Of a stretch of 53,685 nucleotides of DNA, positions 31,684 through 43,000 are shown in pieces; position 1 is the stretch's first letter; each line of letters begins with the position of its first letter. Source of the stretch: a virus. The stretch spans positions 1 through 53,685 of the IMG/VR virus record IMGVR_UViG_3300047359_000099; one strand, written 5' to 3'. Both the position numbers and the translations under genes were made by a program. The notes beneath the pieces are model-generated. The model did no database searches. It saw only the letters and a list, made by a program, of their open reading frames with translations, and was not told the DNA's origin.

Positions 31684-34600
31684 TATGCAAGTCCTAAACA
31701 TCTAAGAGCAGATACCATAGGAATTACTGAAGTGTTTGTTCCCTTACCTACAATCTTAACTGAGAAAGCACTGAACTCTGGCAAGTCTTCGACTGACCAT
31801 TCGTTTTCTTTAAAGTTTCTAGCATCCGATTCTACTACAGTGTTTGGCGAACCATCACCATTAAAGTATGTCCACCCCAAATCATCAAACGGTGTTGAGT
31901 CATCATTTTTCAACACCTTATATAGTACTTCAACACCAGTAGTTTCGGGTTTAAATACATCTGCAACAACTCTTAGAGATGTAGCAGGAGTTTTTAGATT
32001 GACTTTTCTAGTGATATAAACCATTGCGTTGTTATCACCATCGGGGTCTGTTGACGGGATGTAATTAGTAACAGGACTTCCAGGCTCTCCAGGCACGTCT
32101 GCAGAAGTATCAATGTTGTTAATTCTATTCAATATCGCAATAGCACCAATTGTACCCACGTCTATGACTGGTGATATATTAGGTGTTGCTGATTGTAGTT
32201 GCAACGTACATGTAAAGGATTTCGTACTTGCCATTTCATTTTGTTCATTGATTGGCGATGCAACAACACTTGATGTTCCAAAGTATGCGTTATCATTTAG
32301 TGTAATGAAATCTTGTGTTGAGTTTTTATCATATGCGTTCCCACCTTGGTTGTAACCTTCAGGCGTGTCCATAGGTGTTCTAGTTACTGCAGCCAAAACT
32401 CTTGTCAATGGCGGAATAACATTCGGAATCATTGTGTGTATAGAATCGTAATAGTAGTTTCTTGTTGCAAAAGAATTTGCTCCACCACCTACTGTAGATT
32501 CCAAGGCACCATAACTTGCTTTTAAATCATATGATGATAGGTCGGGTACTATTGTGAATGCATCGATTTCTATATTACTAATAGTACTATATCCAAGAGT
32601 TTTATTCAACTCTTCGAGTGGGAACCCACCTAGAGTATCACCAACCGCATCGATAACTATTGTACAAGACGCTGTTCCACCATCAAAGTTTGTGAATGTT
32701 AAAGTGTTACCAACAGCATGTCCTTGGCCAGGGTTCGTAATAGTAGAACTAGTGATGTTATTATTTACAACTACAATTTCTACAGAACAACCAGTACCAC
32801 TACCAGTTGTACTTGTTTGTTGTACAGTATATGTACCAGCACTTGGTGTTCCCGATACACTAGGTGTTGCAATTCGTAATGCACCATTTAATGCATTACC
32901 TGTTAATCCACTTAGAATAACATTTGAATCTGACTTATACATACCATGTGAGTAGTTATATACCTTCACATAGTTTTTACCAATGTATGTTTCAATCGGG
33001 TTCGATTGTAGTTTTGTAGTTGGTAATGCATCATTTTCAAATACCAATTTTGGTGTTTTTGATTGATTAAATACAGCCCTTCTGATTGTAAACTTGAGGT
33101 CATCTTCCTGTGTAGCAGTCCATGTTGATGCGTTCTGTGATAAGAACAATGAACCAGCATATGGTTGTCCAGCAATTGTCTGACCTGTTGCAATATCTTT
33201 TTCGCCCATTCTAGATATGAAAGCCTCATACTCATTTGAGTTAGAGTAAACTACGAAACAATACTCAACATCTTGTTGAAGGTATACTGGTGACTCAAAA
33301 GTAAATGATGTCGCCTTGCTTCCATCTTGTGATGTGGCCACAGCAGATGGGTTCAATGTTACCACTGAGAAAGGCAATACTATTTGGCCAGGATAACCAT
33401 TAACCATGTTTCTAATTTCAACAGAAACTGGGATATGTGTATCTTTAGACTGGAAGAATACATCAATTCCAGTTGCAAAGGTACCACCTGATTGTTCTAC
33501 TAGGAACGATTGAGCAAGTGGGTCACCCCATCCTCTTTCCATTTCGGGGAATTGAGGTTGTGTAAATCGACCTGTGAAATCTCGCCAACCATCGAACTCT
33601 TCCAAAACTGGTTCTGGCGGTATTATTGGAACAGGTGGAACCAAAACAGGTGGCGGAGTTGTATCTTCCGGCAATGGAATGAAAACAGGCGGTGATTGAA
33701 TTACTGATATAACAGGAACTTCAACCTCCACGATTCTTTCAATAATAACTTCTTCTATTAAAATTTGTGGTGGAAGTTCAATGTAAACTTCTCTAATAGG
33801 TGGTATTTCGGGAATAGGTACTGGTGGTGCAACAGTATCCCAAGGCAAGACATTCGTCCTTTCGCCAGGTTTTGTAATCTGTCTTTCACCAGCTGTTCTT
33901 TCACGAATAACTCTACCATTTCTTGTAGATGTAATTTCAGTTTGAGTCGATGTTAAATGACCCTGAGCCTGATACATACCACTACCGTGTGAATTAGGTG
34001 ATGATATATTATTGTAACTTGAAGTAACTCTTAATTCTCTTTGACCAGTAGGGAATTTACCGCCAGGCAAAAAGAAGTTCGCCTTCAGTTCACCATTTTT
34101 ATCTGTCTTTGGAATTGATGCAAGTGAGACTGAACCATTATGTGAGTATACAGCAGTACTAGGTGCGATGAAACTATCTATTCTTTCGTTATCAAAGAAG
34201 AAATAATGGAATGTATTTGGTTTTAAGTTTGTACAATGTATCGCAATAGTTCTAGCACGCATGAATGGTATAAGTGTTACACTTACAACTCTGTCATTTC
34301 TTGTTTCTACAAAGTCTTCAACAACACTTGTTGATACACCAGTTCTTGTTTGTGTTTCTACAGTCTCTGTAATCTCTCTTGTTACCTGAAATCCTGAAGT
34401 CCATCTACCATGTTGTGTTGGGTCTCCATTCCAAGAACCATTTGAAGTTGCTTGTACTTCAGTAGCAACAGTTTCGGGTTTACCCGCCCATGTAGTCTGC
34501 CATTCGTTCCAAACGGTTCCCATAGCATTTTTATTTTCAGACACAAGTGCATCGAAGTTACCTTCTCTATTAATTCTTACTTCTGGCAATTGGTCTCTGT

Positions 34601-37600
34601 CTTGCCATATATCTGTTTCGGGTGTTAACTTGACATTACCAAAGAAACTGAATACGTGATATGGGTTGACATTGATATGTCTAGAGGACTTATCATTTTG
34701 TGCTAAATTGACATTTGTGTATGGTAAGGTAATTAAATCCCCTGTCTTCTGATAATCTGAAGAAAGAGCAGTGTTTAAAGATATATCAAAGAACTGTGAG
34801 AAGTTCTTAGGTCTCATAGCACCAAGTTCAGTGTCAATAGCAACGTTATAGTCGGGATGGTTAACATCTCCAACTCTGTGTCCTTTAAAGTTATCTACTA
34901 AAAATCCTGATTTAAATCTATCGAAACCATCGGAATCTAGTATCTGTTTTGTTTGTGTGTCTTTTTCTAATAGAGAAAGAGATGTAATTCTTTCTAAGTT
35001 AGTCACACGGCTATTAATCCTACCGATGTCTTTCATCGTATATCTACGATGGTCGTGTGACCTTACTTTAACATTTTTTAAACTAGCAGTATAAGCAGGA
35101 ATCTCTAGTTCGAATAACTCAATAGCATCATCTATACCTTTTGGTTTAGTTGGTGATAGTGAAGGTATCCCTACTGCAGTTTGGAATGTGCCTGATTTGT
35201 GTAGATATACTTTATCGATTCTACCTACATAGAATTTTATGTCACCAGTTACACTTGAGCCTGGAACTGGGGAATCAGTTGTGATTGCATGTGTTTGCGT
35301 AATGCCATCTCTTGAGTCACCAAAGTTTCTACCTGTATCATAACCAAACGGAGCAAATACAGCACCAGTTGTATTATTTGATAAATCAATTGCGTTGGTT
35401 GGAGTAGATGCATTGTTTATTTTAAAATTAGAAGTTCCAAGAATCTGTCCAGCAACTGGTCTAAAGTCAATACAATCTGAGAGTTCGAATGTTCCATCGG
35501 GTTCTAAACCACCTAAGTCTATTCTATTGGGGGAATATACTGGTATGTCATCATAGTCGATTGACCTATATGATTCAACATCAAAATATTCTCCAGCACC
35601 AGCAGAAAAATAATCGAAACAAATAAGTAGTGGGCCGTTAGGAGAAGGTTCTCCAGTTTTTCTTGTTAGTTTTCCAAGGTCATAGTACCCATCTCTTTGA
35701 CCATTGTCAAAGAAGTATCTACTCTTAATATCTTCTGAACCTTGATGTACGTTTGATATAGTAACAGATGCACCTGATGATGCGCCAACAATTACCTCAC
35801 TCTCAACAAATGAACCACTAACCATTCTGTAATGAGATATAGCACCACTACCAGCATAGTATACTAATATTGCACGTGCATTTGATGTCTGTCCAACCAA
35901 AGTTTCGTATTGTGTAAATGTTCCAGTAACTGTACCAAAACTCGCATTCGGCATAACTGGTGCAGTTCCACCTTCGTATATTGCATGAATCTTATGAACG
36001 TCAGCAACACCTAGTGTAATTTCTTTATCATCATATGCAGTTCCATAAAAACCATTAGCACTTCTAGGTTGAGTGACTTTAAGCAATCTTGATTTGTTTA
36101 GTGTTTTGGAACGAGCTTTTGGCGAAGTCAACAATACTGTAGATGTAACTTTAAGAATCGCACCACTATTGTTTGCTAGTGTACATGTTAACTGATTACC
36201 AGTCACATTTGGACTTAGGTTTTCGATGTCTAGTAAATCACCAGCATCGAATGCGTTACTATCTGTAGATGCTTTTACTACTGCGATTGAGAAGTTATCT
36301 GTATTTCTTGCTTCGAAGGTTGCTTGTGAACCAGCACTAATAGTGAATGCACCACTGTTTATTGTTACTATGTGTTGTCTTCTTACTTTAACATTCTTAC
36401 CAGCATGTTCAGCAACCCAATCTCTAGGCCATGCGTAAATAGCTGCAGTTTGGTCTTGTTTATGAATTCTAACTCTACGTCTTGTTACACTACCGTTTGA
36501 GATTGGAGATACGCCAGAGGTGGCGGTACATTGGGCATTGTTAGCATCTGTAACAGTTTGAATAACTCTTTGGGTACCAGTACCGTCAATGATGATGTCA
36601 CCTTCTTTAAGTTCGGTTGCGAATCTTGAACCAAATCCTGTTAGTGCGCCGCCTCCCGATAATGAAATAGAACCCGATAAAGTATTGTCGGCATCTGCAA
36701 CAGCATCACCAACGAATGTTTGTAAAGTATCATCTTTTGAAGCTTGTGTAACCCCACGAGTACGGTCTACGTTATAGGTTCTTGTCTCTGTGATTGTTCC
36801 TGTTGCACTTGTCTTACCTTTAGTGGATATAGTATCACCAGTATAGAACCCACCAGTAACATCGTGAATATACACAGTTGTGTTACTTGTGTTGTATGCA
36901 ACAATACCTGTACCAACAATTTGACCTGCTGAGTTTGTAGATACTATTTGGTCACCTTCAGTAAATGTACCAGTAAATGTATTTGCTTTAACTTCAGTAT
37001 ACATTTTGATATCAAATAAATATATGTTCCATTGAGAAGCTTGGTTGTATTCTCCACTTGAATCATCGACACCACTATGTAAGTCTATATTTCTAATACG
37101 TGCTTTACCAATATGCTTTCCAGCAAAACTTGGGGAACTAGCATTAACGTTTGTTGAATTCTGTACAGTATCATACAAGTCCATATCACCATATCTTTCT
37201 TGACTTGCATTTGTGCCTTCATTACCAAATTCTGGCAATCCATGTGCATTTGTGACTCTTAAAATATTACCTAATCTGACTGGTGTATTAGAACCAGCGA
37301 GTGTGACTGTTGACCTCGCTTTTGCAAAGTTTAGAGATGTTGTACCAATTTTATCAATCTCAAAACCTTTGACATACGCTTTACCTGGCGATATTTGCAT
37401 AACAAATCTGTCTGCATCACCACCATATTGTTCAGTATAAAAACCGTTGTTTGTTGTGTTGTTTAAATGTTCTCTAAGACTATGTGTAAATTGATTGACA
37501 ACAAAATCACCGTTAGCATCAAATGTTCTTCGTGCTAATGTTTGTTCAATCTGACCATACTGCGGTCTAGTGATTTTACTTTCGATGATACCACCATTAA

Positions 37601-38447
37601 CTTTTACAAGTTCAATAAAGTCAGCATCATCTGTTGTGTCTAATTTAAATTTGGAGAGGACAAGTTCCATCTTAAGTCTGTCTGCACCAGCAGCATTCTC
37701 GTTTGATGTACCTTGTGAGTTGTCCAATAGTGTAGTGTCTGTTGCACTATCTATAATTGTTTCTGTTACGTTTAGACCTACTCTATAACTTGGAGCAGCA
37801 GAATATTTCTCTAGAACAATTTGTTGTTTATCTACTAAACAGAAGAATCCTCTAATAAAAACAATACCTTCTGAAATACTAGCAAGAGATGCCCTACCTA
37901 TCGGGTCGTCTGTAGTTGCTTTTATTGTAAACTGATTATTATTACCACCAACAACGTTAATCGTACCATCTTCAGAAATCGATACTTCCTGTAGTACCTC
38001 ATTTTGATAGAATACAGGTGAGTTATAAACATCTGTACCCTGTGAATGGAAATGAAGGAATAGTGTTACAGGGTCGTCTGTAGTTTCTGCTGTAGAGTTT
38101 GTTACCTTTGCAACAACACCTGAACTTTTACCTTGAACATATTTACCATGAAATGCAGTTCTGTACGATTCAACCGATGTTTCGCCCTCAGCATTAGGAT
38201 TAGCAGATTTAACCTTCACATAAAAGACATCCATATCAATATCAGATTCCGCACCTGTTACTAATGAACCTTCTTCAAAGATATGAGAACCAAATCTCTC
38301 AATCTGTCCTTGAAGAATGGATTGGGATTGTGTTAGTTCTCTTGCTTGTAGAGGACGCCCAGCTCGATAAAGTATTTTACTATACTTTTTATCTTCTGAG
38401 TAATCGTCATAATACGGAGATATATTTAAATCTGTCTTTTCTGGCAT
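31683..38447 (-). CDS. Very large DUF4815-type virion structural protein (2254 residues)
   Basis: The N-terminus (LNISPYYDDYSEDKKYSKIL then RAGRPLQARELTQSQSILQG) is the DUF4815-type start found in large structural proteins of marine T4-like phages. The following ~1500 residues are beta-rich. Residues ~1530-1620 form a Pro/Ile/Val/Glu-rich hinge with PPPVLVPPVPIIPPEP. A further domain has GWGDPLAQSFLVEQSGG and EYCFVVYSNSNEYEAF, and the end has KENEWSVEDLPEFSAFSVKI. It is probably a baseplate-periphery or fibre-anchoring component taking the place of the T4 gp9-gp12 region, which I do not see. GGAGTGGAAT lies before the ATG. Confidence 0.83.
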   Translation of the reverse strand: MPEKTDLNISPYYDDYSEDKKYSKILYRAGRPLQARELTQSQSILQGQIERFGSHIFEEGSLVTGAESDIDMDVFYVKVKSANPNAEGETSVESYRTAFHGKYVQGKSSGVVAKVTNSTAETTDDPVTLFLHFHSQGTDVYNSPVFYQNEVLQEVSISEDGTINVVGGNNNQFTIKATTDDPIGRASLASISEGIVFIRGFFCLVDKQQIVLEKYSAAPSYRVGLNVTETIIDSATDTTLLDNSQGTSNENAAGADRLKMELVLSKFKLDTTDDADFIELVKVNGGIIESKITRPQYGQIEQTLARRTFDANGDFVVNQFTHSLREHLNNTTNNGFYTEQYGGDADRFVMQISPGKAYVKGFEIDKIGTTSLNFAKARSTVTLAGSNTPVRLGNILRVTNAHGLPEFGNEGTNASQERYGDMDLYDTVQNSTNVNASSPSFAGKHIGKARIRNIDLHSGVDDSSGEYNQASQWNIYLFDIKMYTEVKANTFTGTFTEGDQIVSTNSAGQIVGTGIVAYNTSNTTVYIHDVTGGFYTGDTISTKGKTSATGTITETRTYNVDRTRGVTQASKDDTLQTFVGDAVADADNTLSGSISLSGGGALTGFGSRFATELKEGDIIIDGTGTQRVIQTVTDANNAQCTATSGVSPISNGSVTRRRVRIHKQDQTAAIYAWPRDWVAEHAGKNVKVRRQHIVTINSGAFTISAGSQATFEARNTDNFSIAVVKASTDSNAFDAGDLLDIENLSPNVTGNQLTCTLANNSGAILKVTSTVLLTSPKARSKTLNKSRLLKVTQPRSANGFYGTAYDDKEITLGVADVHKIHAIYEGGTAPVMPNASFGTVTGTFTQYETLVGQTSNARAILVYYAGSGAISHYRMVSGSFVESEVIVGASSGASVTISNVHQGSEDIKSRYFFDNGQRDGYYDLGKLTRKTGEPSPNGPLLICFDYFSAGAGEYFDVESYRSIDYDDIPVYSPNRIDLGGLEPDGTFELSDCIDFRPVAGQILGTSNFKINNASTPTNAIDLSNNTTGAVFAPFGYDTGRNFGDSRDGITQTHAITTDSPVPGSSVTGDIKFYVGRIDKVYLHKSGTFQTAVGIPSLSPTKPKGIDDAIELFELEIPAYTASLKNVKVRSHDHRRYTMKDIGRINSRVTNLERITSLSLLEKDTQTKQILDSDGFDRFKSGFLVDNFKGHRVGDVNHPDYNVAIDTELGAMRPKNFSQFFDISLNTALSSDYQKTGDLITLPYTNVNLAQNDKSSRHINVNPYHVFSFFGNVKLTPETDIWQDRDQLPEVRINREGNFDALVSENKNAMGTVWNEWQTTWAGKPETVATEVQATSNGSWNGDPTQHGRWTSGFQVTREITETVETQTRTGVSTSVVEDFVETRNDRVVSVTLIPFMRARTIAIHCTNLKPNTFHYFFFDNERIDSFIAPSTAVYSHNGSVSLASIPKTDKNGELKANFFLPGGKFPTGQRELRVTSSYNNISSPNSHGSGMYQAQGHLTSTQTEITSTRNGRVIRERTAGERQITKPGERTNVLPWDTVAPPVPIPEIPPIREVYIELPPQILIEEVIIERIVEVEVPVISVIQSPPVFIPLPEDTTPPPVLVPPVPIIPPEPVLEEFDGWRDFTGRFTQPQFPEMERGWGDPLAQSFLVEQSGGTFATGIDVFFQSKDTHIPVSVEIRNMVNGYPGQIVLPFSVVTLNPSAVATSQDGSKATSFTFESPVYLQQDVEYCFVVYSNSNEYEAFISRMGEKDIATGQTIAGQPYAGSLFLSQNASTWTATQEDDLKFTIRRAVFNQSKTPKLVFENDALPTTKLQSNPIETYIGKNYVKVYNYSHGMYKSDSNVILSGLTGNALNGALRIATPSVSGTPSAGTYTVQQTSTTGSGTGCSVEIVVVNNNITSSTITNPGQGHAVGNTLTFTNFDGGTASCTIVIDAVGDTLGGFPLEELNKTLGYSTISNIEIDAFTIVPDLSSYDLKASYGALESTVGGGANSFATRNYYYDSIHTMIPNVIPPLTRVLAAVTRTPMDTPEGYNQGGNAYDKNSTQDFITLNDNAYFGTSSVVASPINEQNEMASTKSFTCTLQLQSATPNISPVIDVGTIGAIAILNRINNIDTSADVPGEPGSPVTNYIPSTDPDGDNNAMVYITRKVNLKTPATSLRVVADVFKPETTGVEVLYKVLKNDDSTPFDDLGWTYFNGDGSPNTVVESDARNFKENEWSVEDLPEFSAFSVKIVGKGTNTSVIPMVSALRCLGLA

Positions 38448-38469
38448 AATTCCACTCTTTTATTTTAAT

Positions 38470-38488
38470 GTGGGGAACAAGTCCCCAC
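38470..38488 (-). terminator. Possible hairpin terminator after gp8-like gene
   Basis: Perfect 7-bp GC-rich stem GTGGGGA/TCCCCAC with a 5-nt loop, just past the gp8-like stop. On the minus strand it is followed by ATTAAAAT rather than a clean U-tract, so it may attenuate or stabilise message ends rather than fully terminate. Confidence 0.55.
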
Positions 38489-38491
38489 GAA

Positions 38492-39973
38492 TTACATTTC
38501 GATGATAAGTTTGATATCTTCGATTTGGTCAGCAGCACGTGTTACCGCACCTCTGTTTTCAACATATAATAAATTACCACTAAATCTTTCTACTTCGGGG
38601 AATGCACTATCTACTGAAGAAACATCACTAATACTACTTGAACCTCTGAACACTGTGTCGGAAGAAGTGAAGTTTACATATGCACCTTTAGTATTAGCGA
38701 TCGGCTGGTGAGTAACAACGTTACCACTTACTGAGATTACTCTAGATTTAGCAGTTCCCGATACTTCAGTACCAGCAGAAGCAATTAAATCATCAACCTC
38801 TAAAGAACTAGCGTTTGCAAGTGTCATTTTTGAACATACATTTGCAGTTGTATCTGTAAATACAGATGTAGTACCCTTAGCAAATGGGTCTTGTAGAAGA
38901 CCGATTCTTCTAAAGTCATTGTCTGTTGGGAAGTCGCCTGAACCTTCAGCAAACTCAAATCTTGAGTTTACAATGATATGGTTACCACCAAGTTCTTCAA
39001 CTGGGTCTGCACCATGTCCGTTCATAGGTGAAATGATTGGTGTTAATACTGCACCCGAACCAGCAACAAGTCCTGATTGACCTGATTCAGCAAGTTCGAT
39101 TGAAGCACGTTTGTAACCCGAACCATATGCGGTTGTAGTTAAGTTAACTGAATCGATAGCGCCATCACTACCAACAACAATTGAACATGTAGCACCTGTA
39201 CCATCCCCAGCAATTGGAACTCCAGTATATGTTCCAGCAGTGTAACTTGCACCACCGTTGTCAACTCTTACGTGATATATGGCACCATTAACTGCACTAT
39301 TCTCAACATCCCACAATGAAGAAGAATCGTCTGTTGCAGTAGACCCCAATGTACCATTACTACCAGTACCAGCAACAGCTGCTACAGCACCAAGAGTTTT
39401 AACTGGGATGAAATCTGAAGTAACATATTTGATTGTATCAGCGGCAGTAACTGTATACATATACTTCCAAATATATCCTTGTGGATAAGCGTTGTTTGAA
39501 CCATCAACATCTGCAGTGTAAATCAAAGATGTTGCTGATGTTCCTGTAGGTTTAACGTTTGAACCAACTACAGCGCCTGCACTGTTTCTTGCAGTTCTAA
39601 TACATTTGTATACATTGTAGTCATCTGTCATTACATAGAATTTACCACCCCATAGGTTACTACCATTATTTGGTGTAGTGTTTCCTGTACTGTAATCGTG
39701 TGCATACTCATCGTAAATTGTGTTTAGAGTCCAATCGTATCTTGGTAAACAATGTGATACATCACCACTACCCACTTTCTTCATTGAAAGCATGTCATCA
39801 AATGAATCCATCTCTTCGCTGGTTCCGTTTACTGGAACAGGGGGTGAAGTATCAGTTGGCCATGCGTGTGACCTTCCTATGAAAATATACGTTGATGAAG
39901 CTGATTCACCAAAATCCTCTTTGAACTGTTTCGCATTATGGGTACGAAACTTTTCTGTTATAATTGCTGCCAT
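38492..39973 (-). CDS. 8: Baseplate wedge protein, T4 gp8-like
   Basis: 493 residues, longer than T4 gp8 (334). It follows gp8 landmarks in order: ITEKFRTHNAKQFKEDF, STYIFIGRSHAWPTDTSPP, PRYDWTLNTIYDEY, KFYVMTDDYNVYKCI and PQGYIWKYMYTV. The C-terminal extension (residues ~200-493) has GASYTAGTYTGVPIAGDGTG, a Gly-rich beta module also present in the giant upstream protein, and FAEGSGDFPTDNDFRRIGLL. It is a wedge component between gp7 and gp6. Strong AGGAG and a TATAAATA 32 nt upstream support an independent start of this unit. Confidence 0.8.
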   Translation of the reverse strand: MAAIITEKFRTHNAKQFKEDFGESASSTYIFIGRSHAWPTDTSPPVPVNGTSEEMDSFDDMLSMKKVGSGDVSHCLPRYDWTLNTIYDEYAHDYSTGNTTPNNGSNLWGGKFYVMTDDYNVYKCIRTARNSAGAVVGSNVKPTGTSATSLIYTADVDGSNNAYPQGYIWKYMYTVTAADTIKYVTSDFIPVKTLGAVAAVAGTGSNGTLGSTATDDSSSLWDVENSAVNGAIYHVRVDNGGASYTAGTYTGVPIAGDGTGATCSIVVGSDGAIDSVNLTTTAYGSGYKRASIELAESGQSGLVAGSGAVLTPIISPMNGHGADPVEELGGNHIIVNSRFEFAEGSGDFPTDNDFRRIGLLQDPFAKGTTSVFTDTTANVCSKMTLANASSLEVDDLIASAGTEVSGTAKSRVISVSGNVVTHQPIANTKGAYVNFTSSDTVFRGSSSISDVSSVDSAFPEVERFSGNLLYVENRGAVTRAADQIEDIKLIIEM

Positions 39974-40005
39974 TTTTAGTTATCTCCTACAGATATTTAT
40001 TATAC

Positions 40006-40013
40006 TATTTATA
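40006..40013 (-). promoter_or_regulatory. Late promoter box before gp8-like gene (leadered class)
   Basis: Minus strand TATAAATAGTATAATAA in the 43-bp gap after the gp7-like gene. The predicted leader is about 27 nt and contains TAGGAGA at the usual distance from the ATG. Confidence 0.75.
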
Positions 40014-40016
40014 CAG

Positions 40017-43000
40017 TTATGCCGACTTTACGTAGGCAGAATATGATAAATCTATGCGTTTTCTTTCGTTAGTCTTAAACTTAGGCATAAACATCTTCGG
40101 ATAAACAAAATCCAAATCTGAAATTCTAAGTCCTTCGGGTATGGAATCTTCATTTAACATGGTTCCATATCCGTCCTCCATCAATATACCATCATCTTCT
40201 TCATCTTTAATATAATAGGAGATGCGATATGTCTGTTGACCGCTCATTGTATTTATGGTTTTAAATGTTGGGCCAAATGGGATATATGTTGTAATACTAT
40301 TTTCAGAAGATTCTTCGTCTGTTATTGGGGAACCATCTTCCATCACCAATCTTAAACCGTCTTCTGTCAATGTATATTTATCATCAAAATCAATTGTAGC
40401 TTCTGAGACAAAGAATGTTTTCTCTTCGTCTGTTGTAGCACTTTCTAATCTTATATTGAACTCACCATCCTCTGATACGAATGTAGAACCAAACTCACCT
40501 TTAACGATAGCACCCACTTGTTCTTCTGCTCTCATTAAACATGCATCTTCTTCGAATTCTATATAACAACCGTCTTCCATAATGAGTCTTTCTTCACTAT
40601 GTACATGTAAACTTTGTATCTTACCTTGGTCAGCTGCAACGAACTTTCTATTATGATAATCAAGTGTTATTTGATTGTCCATTAAATTGACTGAACCTAC
40701 AGACCTAACAACACCTCTCACATTATCTACTCTAACTGAAGGAACTGATTTATTGACAATCTTAAGGATGTTCATATGTCGACTTCTATGTGAAGAATCG
40801 CCATATTCTGTTCTTGGTTCTGTTATTTCACCACCAGTTCTTGGGTCTGTATTATTAGTTGGTTGACCTGCTTCATCAAGTGTTAATAGTCCAACACCAC
40901 CTTCGGGGCCTGTTGAAGACATATCTGCATGGAGTAAATATGTTCTCAATGAGTTTGAGAATGCATCGGGTACATACAAAACAGGTTTCATAACCAAGAT
41001 AATTGTTGGCACAAATTTAGATGTAGGTGTAATACCTGTTACTGACTTTTCTAGTCCAACCTCACCAAAGAATATATGTCCAGCAGGATGTAACAAGTCT
41101 TTTACTACTGACCTGTATTTGTTAATAGACTCTGCAACTTTAATTACATATGAGTGTGTTTGGTAATATAAACTATCTTGTAAGTGGTTAGCGGAAGTAT
41201 TGAGTTGTCCTTTGTCTGTGACAAACTGTTCTTGCATGTTACCTTCACCAGCAAACTTACCAATACCATTATATGGATTTGTTTTTAAAATCTTAAATGT
41301 GTCGACATTGTTAAATGCAACAGTCTCGTTATCAGCGAAACAACCACTTAAGTTTTTATACACTAGTATGTGTCTTGTTGCATCATACTTAACAATGGTT
41401 GCAGTACTTCCTGAAACTTGTCCTTCAATGACTACATTTTGTTGTGGTACTGCTGATGGACTACTAATTAACATTGGGAAGAAACTAGTATCTGATAAAA
41501 TACCATCTGAATAGAAATGACTACCCTGTTCTATGAGATTTATAGATGTGATACCACCGATATCATCTGAGTATGCAAATAGTCTAGCACCCTCACCTCT
41601 AGTAACCTGTGTTTCGATATTCACTCTACTAGTGGATGTTGTACCACCAATAATTGTTTCTCCATTTTGGTATCCACCAGTGTCTGTCGGCAATCGTTTG
41701 ACCACTAGTCGGTTTCTATCTTCTTCTATACGCAAGATAGTAGATGTTGCACCAGTGGTGCCACCTGTAACTGTTTCACCAACTTCAAATCCACTAAGGT
41801 CATTAAAGTAAATGTAACCACCAGGCCAACAAGCAGGGACTTGTTCGTATCCACTACCACCTGATTTAATTCGTATACTTCTAACATTCCCTACGGTAGT
41901 TTCTAGTACAATGGTATCCCCATTGTTTGTATTATCTTCATATGTTAGTCTGTTAAATTCGGTGTATAAGTCAACTCTATCGCCAGCATTCAAACCTGCG
42001 GTGAATACAACTCTATCATTTCTATGTGTATAATCGTGTGTAGTGTAAGTAGTGTTTGGTGTTTGTCTTATATCATTTTTAAAAACTACAAGGTCTGCAT
42101 CATTGAAGAATATTGCCATACCATTGTCATCTGTAACTCCAGCACCACCAAATAGGGTTTGTCCTTGAGTTGCAGTAATAGTAAAGTGACCATATACTGT
42201 ACCACCTTCGAGCATGACTTCGTCACCTACAGAACCAATTACTGCTTCTGCACCACCACCTGAAGTTCCAGCATTATCAAATACAATTAAGTCCTCGCCA
42301 TCATAACCAGTACCTTCTGTATCGATGTAGATTTTAGTGATACCACCTCTAGTCAAACCATCAACTGCACCTCTAGCGTTTAGTGCTGTGTGATTACTTT
42401 TACTTCCAGCGAATTCTATAATATCATTCTTGGTGTATAATGAACCTACACCTTGTTGTTCGAATAATAGTCCACCAGTATTTTCACCTTCTAGTAAGAT
42501 GACACCGTCATCGTCATGCGATACATAAGTTGAAGAGGATTCTCTACTGACTTGATTGATGATACCTAATATAGTACCAGTATACTCTGTTATACCATCT
42601 CTGTCAATGAAAGTTACTACACTACCTTGAGTGAATGTGCCTGAGTGATTTATAGTAATCTCTAAGGCATACTCTTTTTCATCGAAGTTATCTACAAACA
42701 CATTTTCGATAATAGCTTCTGCTTCTATAAATGTGCTGTTGGGGGTGTATTGAATAATTCTATCTGTTGCAGATGGTAGTCCTGTATCTACTACAACACG
42801 TAATCTTCTAATTTCGTTATAACCCGATTCGGATATATACTGTGTTTCATTATCGGGATATCTAATTGTTGCATCTTCACCGTACAACAATCTCATAAGG
42901 AACTTGACTGATTCAGCAGTACCCTTTGATTGATATAAATCTTTTATGTTTTTAATCGTAAGTCTACGATTAACAGTATTACCAATATCCAAAGATGGGA

